Shown one piece after another: positions 33,701 through 41,833 of a stretch of 64,000 nucleotides of DNA (positions are counted from its first letter, which is position 1; each line of letters starts with the position of its first letter). The stretch is from Actinoplanes lobatus (GTDB taxonomy: Bacteria; Actinomycetota; Actinomycetes; Mycobacteriales; Micromonosporaceae), in NCBI RefSeq assembly GCF_014205215.1, contig NZ_JACHNC010000001.1, positions 9,916,501-9,980,500 on the forward strand. The letters run 5' to 3'. The position numbers and the translations under genes are program-made. The notes below the pieces were generated by a model, which was not told the origin of the DNA, did not search any database, and was given only the letters and a program-made list of their open reading frames with translations.

Positions 33701-36052
33701 GTCGGCCCGTCTCCAGAAGCGCCCGAGCAGGCCGGCGTGCTGTCGCTCGGCGGCGATCAGGCCCTCGTGGGCGCGCCGCCAGGCGACGGCCAGCCCGAGT
33801 TCGGCGACCGCCTCGTCGACGGTGACGCCCGGCTGGGTGAACCCGGCCACCGTCTCCCGGTCGCGCCGGTACGGGGCGAGCAGCTTGCGGGCGCCGCGGT
33901 GCAGGGTGACGAACCGCTCGGCGAGGTCCTCGACCGGTTCGGTGAGCACCGCGCCGGTGAAGATCTCGTGTGCGGCGGCGCGGGCCGCGGCGACCGCGTC
34001 GATGTGCAGCCGCAGCGTGCTGGCGGCGTTGTGCACGGCGGACTGGGCGCCCGGGGCGAACCACGTCCTCTCCGGCTTGTCCGGGCGGCCGCCCAGCTCG
34101 GCGACCAGGTGCACCAGTTCGACGTCGGAGAAGGTGACCACGTCCGGCAGGCCGAGCCGGACGGTGGCCCGGTCCAGGCTCTGCTGCTGGTGCTCGAGTT
34201 CGTCGGCGTCCGCGGCGAACCGTCCGGCCAGCGCCTTGGCCTCGTCCGCGGTGAGCGGTTCGAGCCGGACCGCGGGCGGGTCCAGCCGCGGCGGTTCGGG
34301 CAGGGCGTCCAGGTCCATCGGGGCGGCCAGCGTCTCCCAGCCGACACCGGCCCGGTTGCGGACCGCCTCGGCGGCCCGGCGGGACACGTCGATGCGCTGG
34401 GCGAGTTCCTCGGCGGCGATCCGGACCGGGCGCAGGGTGTTCGCCATGAGCCACTGGTCGGCGGCGCCGGGCGGGCGCTGCGCGGCGTGTTCGGCGATCT
34501 CCCCGAGGGCGGCCGCGTCGGCCGGCGCCCGCAGATGGAAGGCGGCGGCGATGGTCCCGTTCACGGCGACGGCGCCGGACAGCTCCTCCAGGGCGAGCTG
34601 GGCCTCCAGCAGGGCCTCGTCGAGCGGTTCGCGTTCGGCCACCTCGCGCCAGCGGTAGCCGCTGCGCTCGGTGGCCGGGCGCCAGGCACCGGCCAGGCGG
34701 TTCGCGGCGTCGCGGATCCGGTCCAGGATCTCGTCGGTCAGGCCGGCGGCGGGCAGGGCCGGGGCCGGCGCCTCCGGCAGCCCGGCCAGCCGGGCGAATC
34801 GGCCGGCCACCTCGTACAGGCTGCGGCCGAGTGGGTGGCGGATCTCGTTGACGGCTTCGGCGTACGCGTTGAGCCGCTCCCTCCGCTCCCGCAGCTCCTG
34901 GCGTGCCTCGTCGCTCATCGGGGTGCCGGGCAGCGGGTCCGCCTCCAGGGCGGCGGCCAGCGTGGCCGCGACATGCCGGCGGGACAGCCGGTCGCCGTGC
35001 AGGTCGAGGAGGTAGTTGCCGAGCCCGGTGTCGGCCAGCCGGTGCTGGACGCTGTTCAGGGCGGACGCCTTCTCGGACACGACCAGCACCCGTTTCCCGG
35101 CGTGGGCGAGCGCGCCGGCCATGTTGGCGATGGTCTGCGACTTGCCGGTGCCGGGCGGGCCGTCGACGACGAAGCTGTGGCCCTCGCAGGCGGCGGCCAC
35201 GCAGGCGCGCTGCCCGGCGTCGGCGTCCAGCACGAGTGGCACGTCGTCGGGCGGGGCGAGCACGTCGATCTCGTCCGGGGTGATCGGGGTGAAGGCGAAC
35301 GCGCCCTCGGTGCCGGCGGCGGTGGCCAGCGCCCGGACCACCGGGTGGGCGAGGATCCGGTCCTCGTTCTCGGTCAGGTCGCGGCGGATCGCCTCGACGG
35401 CCGGGTCGAAGCGGGCCAGCACGGCCAGGTCGGCGGTGTGCCAGCCGGGCCGTCCCGCGCCGGCGGCGGCGATCTCGGCGGTGAGCGCCGCGATGTCCAC
35501 ACCGGCCAGGTCGCCGACCTCGGGCAGGGTGACGCCGAGGCGGGCGAGCCGGGCGGCGAGGGCCGGGTTGACCAGCGGGTCGCCGCTGCCGGCGCGCAGC
35601 CGGGGCACCTCGCCCGGGCCGAGGGCGACCAGGTCGACCGGGATCAGCAGCAGTGGGCTGGCGTGGCCGGCGCCGGCGCCGTCCTGCCAGTGCAGCAGCC
35701 CGGCCGCCAGGTGGAGCACGTCCACCCCGCGGTCGGCCCGTTCCAGCCGGGTCTGCCGGCGCAGGCGGCGCAGCAGCGGCCCGAGCACCCCGTCCGGCAG
35801 CTCGGTACGCAGGTCGCCCTTCTTCGCCCCGGCCCCGGCCCCGGCCAGGGTGCAGTCCCGGCCGTGGCGCAGCGCCTCGACGACGCCGGCCGGGTTCGGG
35901 GAGACGATCTCCACCAGGTCGGCGCCGCCGCGTGGCAGGTTGATGAGGCGGTCGGCGCCGCCCGGGTCGACGAGCCCGTCCCGCCAGGCCGCGAGCGCCG
36001 CCCGGGCGTCCTCGCCCGGATCGGGGTGTCGTTCAGGATCGTCCGGACGCAT
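30752..36052 (-). CDS. Giant DUF4011-SF1 helicase-Vsr-like nuclease protein (Hhe-type defence candidate)
   Basis: 1766 residues. The N-terminus resembles DUF4011 (RLINLPRGGADLVEIV, about 34-49). The helicase core opens with Walker A VVDGPPGTGKSQTIANM (about residue 300) and later has VVVIDEASRMTPAAA and VGDDAQLPPAGDQPS (about 1210-1240), GDERDVIILSTG and AVAVTRARHRVEVV. A Vsr/MTES_1575-like endonuclease region follows (about 1440-1540: YRVEIGVRHPDD, GVRCDGPGYQLSP, ARDRDRLHEQVL, GWHLHRIWSVAWY), then a DUF3320-like tail. The same order defines the Hhe single-gene antiphage system. The family's usual GIECDG reads GVRCDG here and RID/RVD reads RVE, so the nuclease may be altered. It is not in an operon. 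Confidence 0.8.
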   Translation of the reverse strand: MRPDDPERHPDPGEDARAALAAWRDGLVDPGGADRLINLPRGGADLVEIVSPNPAGVVEALRHGRDCTLAGAGAGAKKGDLRTELPDGVLGPLLRRLRRQTRLERADRGVDVLHLAAGLLHWQDGAGAGHASPLLLIPVDLVALGPGEVPRLRAGSGDPLVNPALAARLARLGVTLPEVGDLAGVDIAALTAEIAAAGAGRPGWHTADLAVLARFDPAVEAIRRDLTENEDRILAHPVVRALATAAGTEGAFAFTPITPDEIDVLAPPDDVPLVLDADAGQRACVAAACEGHSFVVDGPPGTGKSQTIANMAGALAHAGKRVLVVSEKASALNSVQHRLADTGLGNYLLDLHGDRLSRRHVAATLAAALEADPLPGTPMSDEARQELRERRERLNAYAEAVNEIRHPLGRSLYEVAGRFARLAGLPEAPAPALPAAGLTDEILDRIRDAANRLAGAWRPATERSGYRWREVAEREPLDEALLEAQLALEELSGAVAVNGTIAAAFHLRAPADAAALGEIAEHAAQRPPGAADQWLMANTLRPVRIAAEELAQRIDVSRRAAEAVRNRAGVGWETLAAPMDLDALPEPPRLDPPAVRLEPLTADEAKALAGRFAADADELEHQQQSLDRATVRLGLPDVVTFSDVELVHLVAELGGRPDKPERTWFAPGAQSAVHNAASTLRLHIDAVAAARAAAHEIFTGAVLTEPVEDLAERFVTLHRGARKLLAPYRRDRETVAGFTQPGVTVDEAVAELGLAVAWRRAHEGLIAAERQHAGLLGRFWRRADTDFPAIGRALQTAGEVLRVTPPEALPAVIDYVCAMHPADDLVRAVTEARDVFRYWRGTLRPEPDPAGRPELGHGPVHEAIAWLRAQVAPLRGTAAILRRLGDAVGRDLNGAEAAGIIEVRRGVIDAEDAFSAATRSLEATLGPVFQGRHTDLRALEDAIEWTAHARTLRTGADSALTGEQAEALVAGHPAPDLTPASTAWQEARQRIIDAFGPARQVRLGTALDRYETAHDLLRDLLDDDTGQQEWFQYLEARAVLAEYGMDTVIDFCADHAVDVQRLGDVLERSAYRAWTDHVLAEDERLQPVAAVVRDEMAAGFRRLDSDLLTDAAESVIEVLDRRRPEVTGGDGAALIRAEGLKNDGHLPVRDLLAGAWDTIAALKPCLVMPPAEVSRLLPAEASFDVVVIDEASRMTPAAAVACAYRGASLVIVGDDAQLPPAGDQPSVLVVANDCGAFTRLALTWHYRSRHESLIAFANEAFYQGRLNTFPSPHPSGADLGVQLHPAAVAGEARLVAERVLHHLTTRPSLSLGVVTLTAAHADEIADAVEAELAGRPDLEGFLGDFVVEGAETAQGDERDVIILSTGASLDAAGGPTGARRLAVAVTRARHRVEVVSAIGAGNREEPADEGERRLAAYLDYAEHGGPALTEQEPTPLEESIRETLENWGYPAHVRSGAGRYRVEIGVRHPDDTRESYALGVRCDGPGYQLSPVARDRDRLHEQVLHSLGWHLHRIWSVAWYHDRENEEARLRTAVESALAVPDVFAETEDETLTARPAQRPEWALPYERAVIEPLPATTRLADAVARQLLIEAVERVAEVEGPVHLATVTRRIREGWGIARLTQQIRTAIERAVRDSRAGFDGTFVTAPDTPIPAVRVPADGVTRKPDQVADAEIQLALEYLVLDAGLVEGEDLLAAAGRLFGWSGNRAGAARLAAMLDDLVEADRLIAHRNGLIAAPASDLLDLPDPAMLPRREETGRPVRTEVNL

Positions 36053-36161
36053 GTGCCCATTGCAGCAAGGCGGCCGCAGCCATGCTGGCGATTCGCCCGG
36101 TTAGCCGGAACTAGGCCCGGAAAACTCGGACAAGTACGCCGACTGCGGCCGCTCTCCGGGG

Positions 36162-37736
36162 TCAGCCCTGACGCCTCGCCACCAGAACCGCGTCCCGGAC
36201 GGTGATCACGCGGCCGTCCGGGTCGGTCGCCGTCCGGGGCCGGGCCTCGGCGGTGACCACCTTCCACGCCTCCGGGTCGAGTTCCGCGGCGATCTCCTCA
36301 GCGGTGAACAGCATGTCCGGGAAGTGGTGCCGGGCGAAGGTGGCCAGGTCGGACGGGTGGTGGCCGACCACCAGCAGGGTGCCGCCCGGGGCCACGGCGG
36401 CGGCCAGCCGGGCGTACAACTCGCGGCGCTCCTCCGGCGGCAGATGCATGAACTGCGCGGACACCAGGTCGTACGCCTCCCCCGGCGGGTCGGCGCGCAG
36501 GTCCGCGTGCCGGAACGTGACCCGCTCGGCCACCCCGGCCCCGGCCGCGTGCCCGGCGGCCCGCTCCAGGGCGACCGTCGAGATGTCCACACCGGTCACC
36601 TCCCAGCCGCGTTCGGCGAGCCACACCGTGTCGGCGCCCTCGCCGCAGCCCACGTCCAGGGCACGTCCCGGGGTCAGTCCGGGCACCTCGGCGACCAGCT
36701 GCGGGTTGGGCCGCCCGCTCCAGATCGCGTCCTTGCCGCGGTAGCGCTGCTCCCAGGCCTCCTCGGTGAACATGGTGGAGATCCGCTCCCGGTAGCCGTC
36801 CACCGCCCGCCGGGTGTCCTCGGCGATCAGGTCCATGTTGATCGCGGCGGCGGCGGTCTGCCCGCCCGCGGCGGCCACCACGACGGTCGCGCCCAGGTTC
36901 GTCACGTTCCCGGCCACCCACACGCCGGGCACCCGGGTCGCCCCGGTCTCGTCGGCCGGGATCCGGCTGCCCAGCACCAGCCCGTGCATCTCGAACGGCT
37001 CGGCCGGAAGGTCCAGCGACTCCAGCACCCCGGAACGGGCGGCGAACCGGGGCCCGGCCACCAGCGCGTCCACCGCGACCGTCTCGCCGGACGCCAGCCG
37101 CACCCCGGTCATCCGGTCCCCGGACACCTGAACGCCCACCACCTCGCCGGCCACCACCGGGATGCCCCGGGCGGCCAGTTCCTCGGACTGTTCGGCGCCG
37201 GGCGCGGGATGGCCGTGGAGCAGGATCAGCACGTGCGGGCTGAGCTGCCGCCACATCTGCGCCTGGAGCAGGCTCAGCGGCCCGGTCACCAGCACGCCGA
37301 TCCGCCTGTCCCGCAGCTCCCACCCGTGGCAGTACGGGCAGTGCGCCACGTCCCGGCCCCACCGTTCGGCCAGCCCCGGGATGTCCGGCAGCTCGTCGAC
37401 CAGGCCGGTGGTGACCAGCAGGCGCCGCCCGCGGACCAGCCGGCCGTCGTCGATCGCCACCCGGAACCCGTCGCCGTCACGGACCGCCGACTCGGCGCGG
37501 CCGGTCAGCAGTTCGGCGCCGTAGCCGATGACCTCGGCCCGGCCGGCGGCCAGCAGCTCGGCCGGGGGTGTGCCGTCCCGGCCCAGGTAGTTGTGCATGT
37601 GCGCGGCCGGGGCGTTGCGCGGCTCCCCACTGTCGACGACGAGCACCGACCGCCGGGAGCGGGCCAGGGCCAGCGCTCCGCTCAGTCCGGCCGCGCCGCC
37701 GCCGATCACCACGACGTCGTACGTCTGCTCCTCCAC
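36162..37736 (-). CDS. Thioredoxin-reductase-like FAD oxidoreductase fused to SAM methyltransferase
   Basis: 524 residues in two domains. Residues 1-310 are a class II pyridine-nucleotide-disulfide oxidoreductase: FAD site VVVIGGGAAGLSGALALA (8-25), redox pair Cys133/Cys136 in HCPYCHGWE, and a late FAD motif GVWVAGNVTN. From about 335 a class I methyltransferase follows: RYRGKDAIWSGRPNPQL, motif I ALDVGCGEGADTVWLAERGW (about 371-390), GVDISTVALERA and DLVSAQFMHLPPEER. Such bifunctional proteins are known in Streptomyces-type genomes; their substrate is unknown. It is divergent from an XRE-cupin regulator 73 bp away, which probably controls it. The fusion suggests sequential redox and methyl transfer, for example on a thiol or metalloid. 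Confidence 0.88.
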   Translation of the reverse strand: MEEQTYDVVVIGGGAAGLSGALALARSRRSVLVVDSGEPRNAPAAHMHNYLGRDGTPPAELLAAGRAEVIGYGAELLTGRAESAVRDGDGFRVAIDDGRLVRGRRLLVTTGLVDELPDIPGLAERWGRDVAHCPYCHGWELRDRRIGVLVTGPLSLLQAQMWRQLSPHVLILLHGHPAPGAEQSEELAARGIPVVAGEVVGVQVSGDRMTGVRLASGETVAVDALVAGPRFAARSGVLESLDLPAEPFEMHGLVLGSRIPADETGATRVPGVWVAGNVTNLGATVVVAAAGGQTAAAAINMDLIAEDTRRAVDGYRERISTMFTEEAWEQRYRGKDAIWSGRPNPQLVAEVPGLTPGRALDVGCGEGADTVWLAERGWEVTGVDISTVALERAAGHAAGAGVAERVTFRHADLRADPPGEAYDLVSAQFMHLPPEERRELYARLAAAVAPGGTLLVVGHHPSDLATFARHHFPDMLFTAEEIAAELDPEAWKVVTAEARPRTATDPDGRVITVRDAVLVARRQG

Positions 37737-37791
37737 GGCGTACTCCTCTCTCGCCTCTCCCGCTCACCGTGCCCAACACTCCGGCAGGACG

Positions 37792-37805
37792 GCAACTAAT
37801 GTTGC
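37792..37805. promoter_or_regulatory. Candidate operator GCAAC-TAAT-GTTGC
   Basis: Perfect 5-bp arms with a 4-bp spacer, ending 4 bp before the XRE-cupin start codon and in the region shared with the divergent oxidoreductase-methyltransferase gene. Position and symmetry fit autorepression by the XRE regulator. The centre TAATGT could also overlap a -10 element. Confidence 0.5.
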
Positions 37806-37809
37806 TGTT

Positions 37810-38415
37810 ATGGCAAAAGACCTGGAGTCCGCGCTCGCCGCCGTGGGGCCCCGGCTGCGCGAGCTGCGCCAGCGGCGCGAGATCACGCTCACCCGGCTGG
37901 CCGAGACCACCGGGATCTCGGTGAGCACGCTGTCCCGCCTCGAGTCGGGCAGCCGCCGCCCCACGCTGGAGTTGCTGCTGCCGCTGGCCGAGGCCTACCA
38001 GGTCACCCTCGACGAGCTGGTGGACGCGCCGGAGACCGGCGACCCGCGGGTCCGGGCGCGGCCGATCCAGCGAGGCGGGCACACGTACGTCCCGCTCAGC
38101 CGGCGGCCGGGCGGGTTGCAGGCCTTCAAGCAGATCCTGCCGCCCGAACCGGGGACGTGCGGGGTGGAACAGCAGACCCACGAGGGTTACGAGTGGCTCT
38201 ACGTGCTGTCCGGGCGGGTCCGGCTGCTGCTCGGCGACCACGACCTGGTGCTCACCCCGGGCGAGGCGGCCGAGTTCGACACCCGGCTGCCGCACGCGAT
38301 CCTCAACCCCGGACCGGAGCCGGCCGAGGTGCTCAACATCTTCGGGCCGCAGGGCGAGCGGGTGCACGTGCGCGCCCGCTCGACCCGCGGGTCAGGAGAC
38401 GACGTTGCGCAGTGA
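37810..38415 (+). CDS. XRE family regulator with C-terminal cupin
   Basis: 201 residues. HTH_XRE is at about 14-70 (LRELRQRREITLTRLAETTG, ISVSTLSRLESGSRRPTLE). A cupin sensor domain follows at about 105-190 (THEGYEWLYVLSGRVRLLLG, LTPGEAAEFDTRLPHAILN). This is the SutR/PuuR-like layout in which the cupin senses a small ligand. The ATG at 37810 is chosen because the HTH begins right after it and upstream codons are antisense to the divergent gene. It probably regulates the divergent oxidoreductase-methyltransferase. Its 3' end overlaps the convergent dehydrogenase by 24 nt. Confidence 0.9.
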   Translation: MAKDLESALAAVGPRLRELRQRREITLTRLAETTGISVSTLSRLESGSRRPTLELLLPLAEAYQVTLDELVDAPETGDPRVRARPIQRGGHTYVPLSRRPGGLQAFKQILPPEPGTCGVEQQTHEGYEWLYVLSGRVRLLLGDHDLVLTPGEAAEFDTRLPHAILNPGPEPAEVLNIFGPQGERVHVRARSTRGSGDDVAQ

Positions 38416-39330
38416 GCCGCCGCTGCGGTAGGCCGCCAGGTTCTCGCCGAGCAGCGCGGACGCGCCCTCCGGACGGCCGCCGGCGGCGTGCGGCGTGATG
38501 ATCACGTCGGGTTCGTCCCACAGGCCCGAGGCCACCGGCAGCGGTTCCTCGGCGAAGACGTCCAGGGCCGCCCCGCCGAGCCGCCCGGCCCGGATCGCGG
38601 CCAGCAGCGCGTCCTCGTCCAGGGTGGCGCCGCGGCCCACGTTCACCACCCAGGCGTGGGCGGGCAGCCGGTCCAGGATCGCGGCGCCCAGGACGCCGGC
38701 CGTCTCGGGGGTGGCCGGCAGGATGTTGATCAGCAGGTCGGTCTCCGGCAGCAGGCCCGGCAGGTCGGCGTCGGTCACCACCGGGAAGCCGTGCCGCTCG
38801 CCGGCGCCCCGGGCCACCCCGGTCACGTGCGCGCCCAGCGCGGCGAGCAGCGGGGCCAGCCGCGCCGCGATCCCGCCGAAACCCCAGATCACCACGTTCG
38901 CGTCGCGCAGCGTCCGGAACGCGCCCGGCTCGTCCACCGGTTGCGGGCCGCCCCACTCGCCCGCCCAGCGGCGGCCGATCTGCGCCCGGACCAGCCGATT
39001 GAGCCGGCGGGCGGCGGCCAGCACCAGGCCCAGCGTGTGCTCGGCGACGGTCCGGTCGTGCAGCCCCAGCCCCGCGGTGACCACCACGTCGGCGGCGAAC
39101 CCGGCGGCCAGCACCGCGTCCGGCCCGGCGGCGAGCGTCTGCACCCAGCGGACCGCCTTGAGCCGCTGGGCCGCGTCGGACAGGTTCTCCGGCGTGTTGC
39201 CCCACACCACCAGCACCTCGGCGTCGGTGTGCTCGTCGGGGAGCGGGCGGCGGACGTCGTAGACGGCGGTGGTCACGCCGGCGGGCAGGTCCGGGTCGAG
39301 GGGGATGGTGTCGGGGAGCAGAACCTTCAT
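38392..39330 (-). CDS. D-isomer-specific 2-hydroxyacid dehydrogenase
   Basis: 312 residues, NAD(P)H-dependent reduction of 2-keto acids. The dinucleotide-binding loop is VVIWGFGGIAARLAPLLAAL (about 148-167), with Ala in place of the last Gly of GxGxxG. Catalytic residues are Arg in VNVGRGATLDEDAL, Glu in LDVFAEEPLP and His in ITPHAAGGR. The length and sequence suit the hydroxyphenylpyruvate/glyoxylate reductase-like branch. The substrate is undetermined. It is downstream of the GT-C gene, separated by 18 bp, on the same strand. Confidence 0.87.
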   Translation of the reverse strand: MKVLLPDTIPLDPDLPAGVTTAVYDVRRPLPDEHTDAEVLVVWGNTPENLSDAAQRLKAVRWVQTLAAGPDAVLAAGFAADVVVTAGLGLHDRTVAEHTLGLVLAAARRLNRLVRAQIGRRWAGEWGGPQPVDEPGAFRTLRDANVVIWGFGGIAARLAPLLAALGAHVTGVARGAGERHGFPVVTDADLPGLLPETDLLINILPATPETAGVLGAAILDRLPAHAWVVNVGRGATLDEDALLAAIRAGRLGGAALDVFAEEPLPVASGLWDEPDVIITPHAAGGRPEGASALLGENLAAYRSGGSLRNVVS

Positions 39331-39348
39331 GGCGGTCAGCTTGCCAGC

Positions 39349-40905
39349 TCAGCCCCGTAGTTCGTAGAGCGCGACGGTGGCCCGCTTGGGCTGCCAGACA
39401 TCGACCTGGCGGTAGCCGCCGGTGAGCATCGCGCGCAGCTCCGGCCGGATGGTGAGCGGGTCGGCGACCCGGTCGCCGAGGACCAGCCAGACGCGGCGGG
39501 CGCCGGCCAGCCGGGCGGCCGTGTCCGGGTACTCCTCGGCGATCAGGGTGCCGGTCCGCGCCGACGGGACGCGGACCAGCGGGTCGGCCGGGACGACCGG
39601 CTCCGCGGCCAGGTAGTGGTCCATGCCGGCCCGGATCGACCGGTTCCGGGCCGGATAGACGACCACGTCCCCGGGCCGCGCCTCCCGGCCGATGATCGTC
39701 GCGACGGCCCGGTAGTCCGGCCCGTTCTTCGCGGTCTGGGCCCGGACCGCCCGCTGCCCCGGCACCGCGACAGCGGCGAGCACCAGCAGCACCGTCACCA
39801 CCCGCGTCACGGTGAACCGGGACCAGCCGTCCCGGCCGCCGGTCAGCGCGACCGCCGCCAGGATCGCCACCGGGGCCAGCACCACCAGCAGGTAGCGGGC
39901 CACCCACATGGGCGAGATCAGGTAGGACACGGCGGCCAGGACCGTCAGCGGGCCGAGGGCGAGCAGCGCGACCGGGACCAGGCGGCGCAGCGGCCGCCAG
40001 GAGACCAGCGCCACCATGCCGATCAGGAACCAGGCCACCTCCCGCGAGCCGGCGATCCCGGCCGGCATGCCGGCGATGCCGCGCACGGTGATCGGGCCGA
40101 CCCAGTGCAGCTGGGCGTCCTGCTGGCGCAGGCCCAGCCAGGCGATCGGGGCGAGCGGCAGCAGGGCGGCCAGCACCGTGCCGCCCCAGACCAGGGCGCG
40201 CCGGCGGCGCCTCCCGCCGGGTTGCAGGGCGACCAGGGCGGCATGCGCCACCAGGGTGGTCAGGGCGAGCAGGTGGAAGAGACCCAGCATCAGCACGCTC
40301 AGGCCGTAGGCGATCCACCGGTACGCGCCGCCGCGCCGGATCGCCTCCACCAGCAGGAGCAGCGCCAGGACCGAGAAGAAGCAGGCGAAGGCGTACGGGC
40401 GGGCCTCGGCCGCGTACCGGGTTGTGTTCGGCACGACGCACAGGATCAGTCCGGTGACCAGCCCGGCCAGCGGGGTGAACAGGCGCCTGCCCAGCTCGGC
40501 GGCGACCGCCACGCCGGCCGCCATGGCCACGATCGAGGGCAGCCGCAGGGCCACCTCGCCGGTGCCGGCCAGCCCGGTCCACCAGTGCAGGAGCAGGTAG
40601 TAGAAGCCGAAGACGGCGTCGATGTTCGGCGCCGTGGCGAGGATCTGCGGCACCGACCGGGAGGCCATCTCCGCGGAGGTGACCTCGTCCCAGCTGAGCG
40701 TGGGCCGGCCGGCCTGGATCAGGGCGATGCCGAGCATCAGCACGCCGGGCACCGCGGCCGGCAGGATCCGCAGCAGCCACGCGGCCACCCGGGAGCGGCG
40801 CCCGGGATCCGGGACGTCGCCTCCGGCCCCCCGGCGTGGCGGTGCCACGCGCGGATCGAAAACGTCCGGCCTCATCGTGGTCGGCGTCTCGGTCAAACCT
40901 GTCAC
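39349..40905 (-). CDS. GT-C (family 39-like) membrane glycosyltransferase
   Basis: 518 residues with about 11 predicted helices. The first extracytoplasmic loop carries the acidic motif WDEVTSAEM (about 73-81), where GT-C enzymes bind metal and sugar donor. RYAAEARPYAFACFFS (about 163-178) matches the conserved arginine-rich segment of the mannosyltransferase family. The C-terminal about 130 residues form an extracytoplasmic domain. It should transfer a sugar from a polyprenyl-phosphate donor to an outer-face acceptor. The GTG at 40905 is used; an ATG 10 codons later is possible. It ends 18 bp before the hydroxyacid dehydrogenase. Confidence 0.85.
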   Translation of the reverse strand: MTGLTETPTTMRPDVFDPRVAPPRRGAGGDVPDPGRRSRVAAWLLRILPAAVPGVLMLGIALIQAGRPTLSWDEVTSAEMASRSVPQILATAPNIDAVFGFYYLLLHWWTGLAGTGEVALRLPSIVAMAAGVAVAAELGRRLFTPLAGLVTGLILCVVPNTTRYAAEARPYAFACFFSVLALLLLVEAIRRGGAYRWIAYGLSVLMLGLFHLLALTTLVAHAALVALQPGGRRRRRALVWGGTVLAALLPLAPIAWLGLRQQDAQLHWVGPITVRGIAGMPAGIAGSREVAWFLIGMVALVSWRPLRRLVPVALLALGPLTVLAAVSYLISPMWVARYLLVVLAPVAILAAVALTGGRDGWSRFTVTRVVTVLLVLAAVAVPGQRAVRAQTAKNGPDYRAVATIIGREARPGDVVVYPARNRSIRAGMDHYLAAEPVVPADPLVRVPSARTGTLIAEEYPDTAARLAGARRVWLVLGDRVADPLTIRPELRAMLTGGYRQVDVWQPKRATVALYELRG

Positions 40906-41069
40906 CCCCGCAGGTGTTACGGCCCCTCAACGCCTAGGAACACGCCGGGCAGGGCCGTACGGATCACTTCGTAGCCCTTTTGAGCCGTGGGCCACGCACT
41001 TTCAGTGACCATGGAGCCGTGACCGGCCCCGAGATGATCACCATCCGATGATGGCGCGAATGAGGGACG

Positions 41070-41765
41070 TCACCGGGAGATTCGGGCCGATTCGGCCACG
41101 GTGCCGATGGCGGCCCGGCGGCCGGGGTCCGCGGCGTACTCCCGGATGATCCTGGCCAGCAGGTCGGGGTACGGGGTCGGCACCAGGACCGTGCGGCCGC
41201 TCGCGCGGCGCAGGCGGACGGACGGGATCGACCGGCGGCCGCCGGCGGTGATCGCGCCCGGCCCGGTGAGCTCGTCCCAGCGGATCAGGTGGTCGCGCCA
41301 CGGTCCGCGCCGCAGCACCCCGGCGGGCTCCACCCGGATGCCGCGGGAGAACAGGGCCGTGTTCCAGGCGAAGACGATCAGCAGCACCGCGAACAGCGAG
41401 TACCATCCGTCGAAGGGCCAGTCCAGTTCTCCCCGGACCAGGTCGCCGATCGTCTCGGAGATGCCGAGCGGCACCCACATCAGGGTCTGGGCGACGGCCA
41501 GGCAGGTGGAATAGGGCACCACCGGTGTCTCGAACGCCGCCTCCCCGGTCGGCACCAGCGGGGCGCCGGACCGGTCGCGCAGGAGATGCCCCATCACCAC
41601 CAGGAACAGCGCCAGGACGATCGAGCCGAACACCAGCAGGATCCCGAGCACCGGCTGGTCGACCGTCTGCACCGCGACGCCGAGAAGCACCGCGGCCAGC
41701 AGGGCGGCGAACAGAACCGGTTGCGGGCGGCGGGCAGCGGCGTACAACACGTTCACGAAGATCAC
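41070..41765 (-). CDS. Four-TM membrane protein with PH-like C-terminus
   Basis: 231 residues from the GTG at 41765; no strong ribosome-binding site is visible, and a GTG three codons later is an alternative. Four hydrophobic segments (about 13-33, 36-60, 90-110 and 120-142) are followed by a soluble region (about 145-225) with RGPWRDHLIRWDELTGPGAI-like sequence, typical of bacterial PH-type domains in actinomycete membrane proteins. Function unknown. It is downstream of phoX but separated from it by a strong hairpin. Confidence 0.75.
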   Translation of the reverse strand: MIFVNVLYAAARRPQPVLFAALLAAVLLGVAVQTVDQPVLGILLVFGSIVLALFLVVMGHLLRDRSGAPLVPTGEAAFETPVVPYSTCLAVAQTLMWVPLGISETIGDLVRGELDWPFDGWYSLFAVLLIVFAWNTALFSRGIRVEPAGVLRRGPWRDHLIRWDELTGPGAITAGGRRSIPSVRLRRASGRTVLVPTPYPDLLARIIREYAADPGRRAAIGTVAESARISR

Positions 41766-41785
41766 TGTAGGAAGTGGACGCCAGG

Positions 41786-41814
41786 ACGGCCGCGGCGTGG
41801 CACGCCGCGGCCGT
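41786..41814 (-). terminator. Hairpin terminator after phoX
   Basis: Perfect 13-bp arms (41786-41798 and 41802-41814, ACGGCCGCGGCGT and its complement) with a 3-nt loop, 20 bp beyond the phoX stop on the minus strand. The stem is very stable; there is no T-run. Confidence 0.75.
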
Positions 41815-41833
41815 CGGAGTGTTGCCCGGTGGA

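Noticed and set aside
30866..36205. 1779-residue plus-strand open frame opposite the helicase
   Set aside because: It mirrors the helicase gene; the translation is Gly/Val/Arg/Gln-rich without any domain, while the minus strand has intact helicase motifs.
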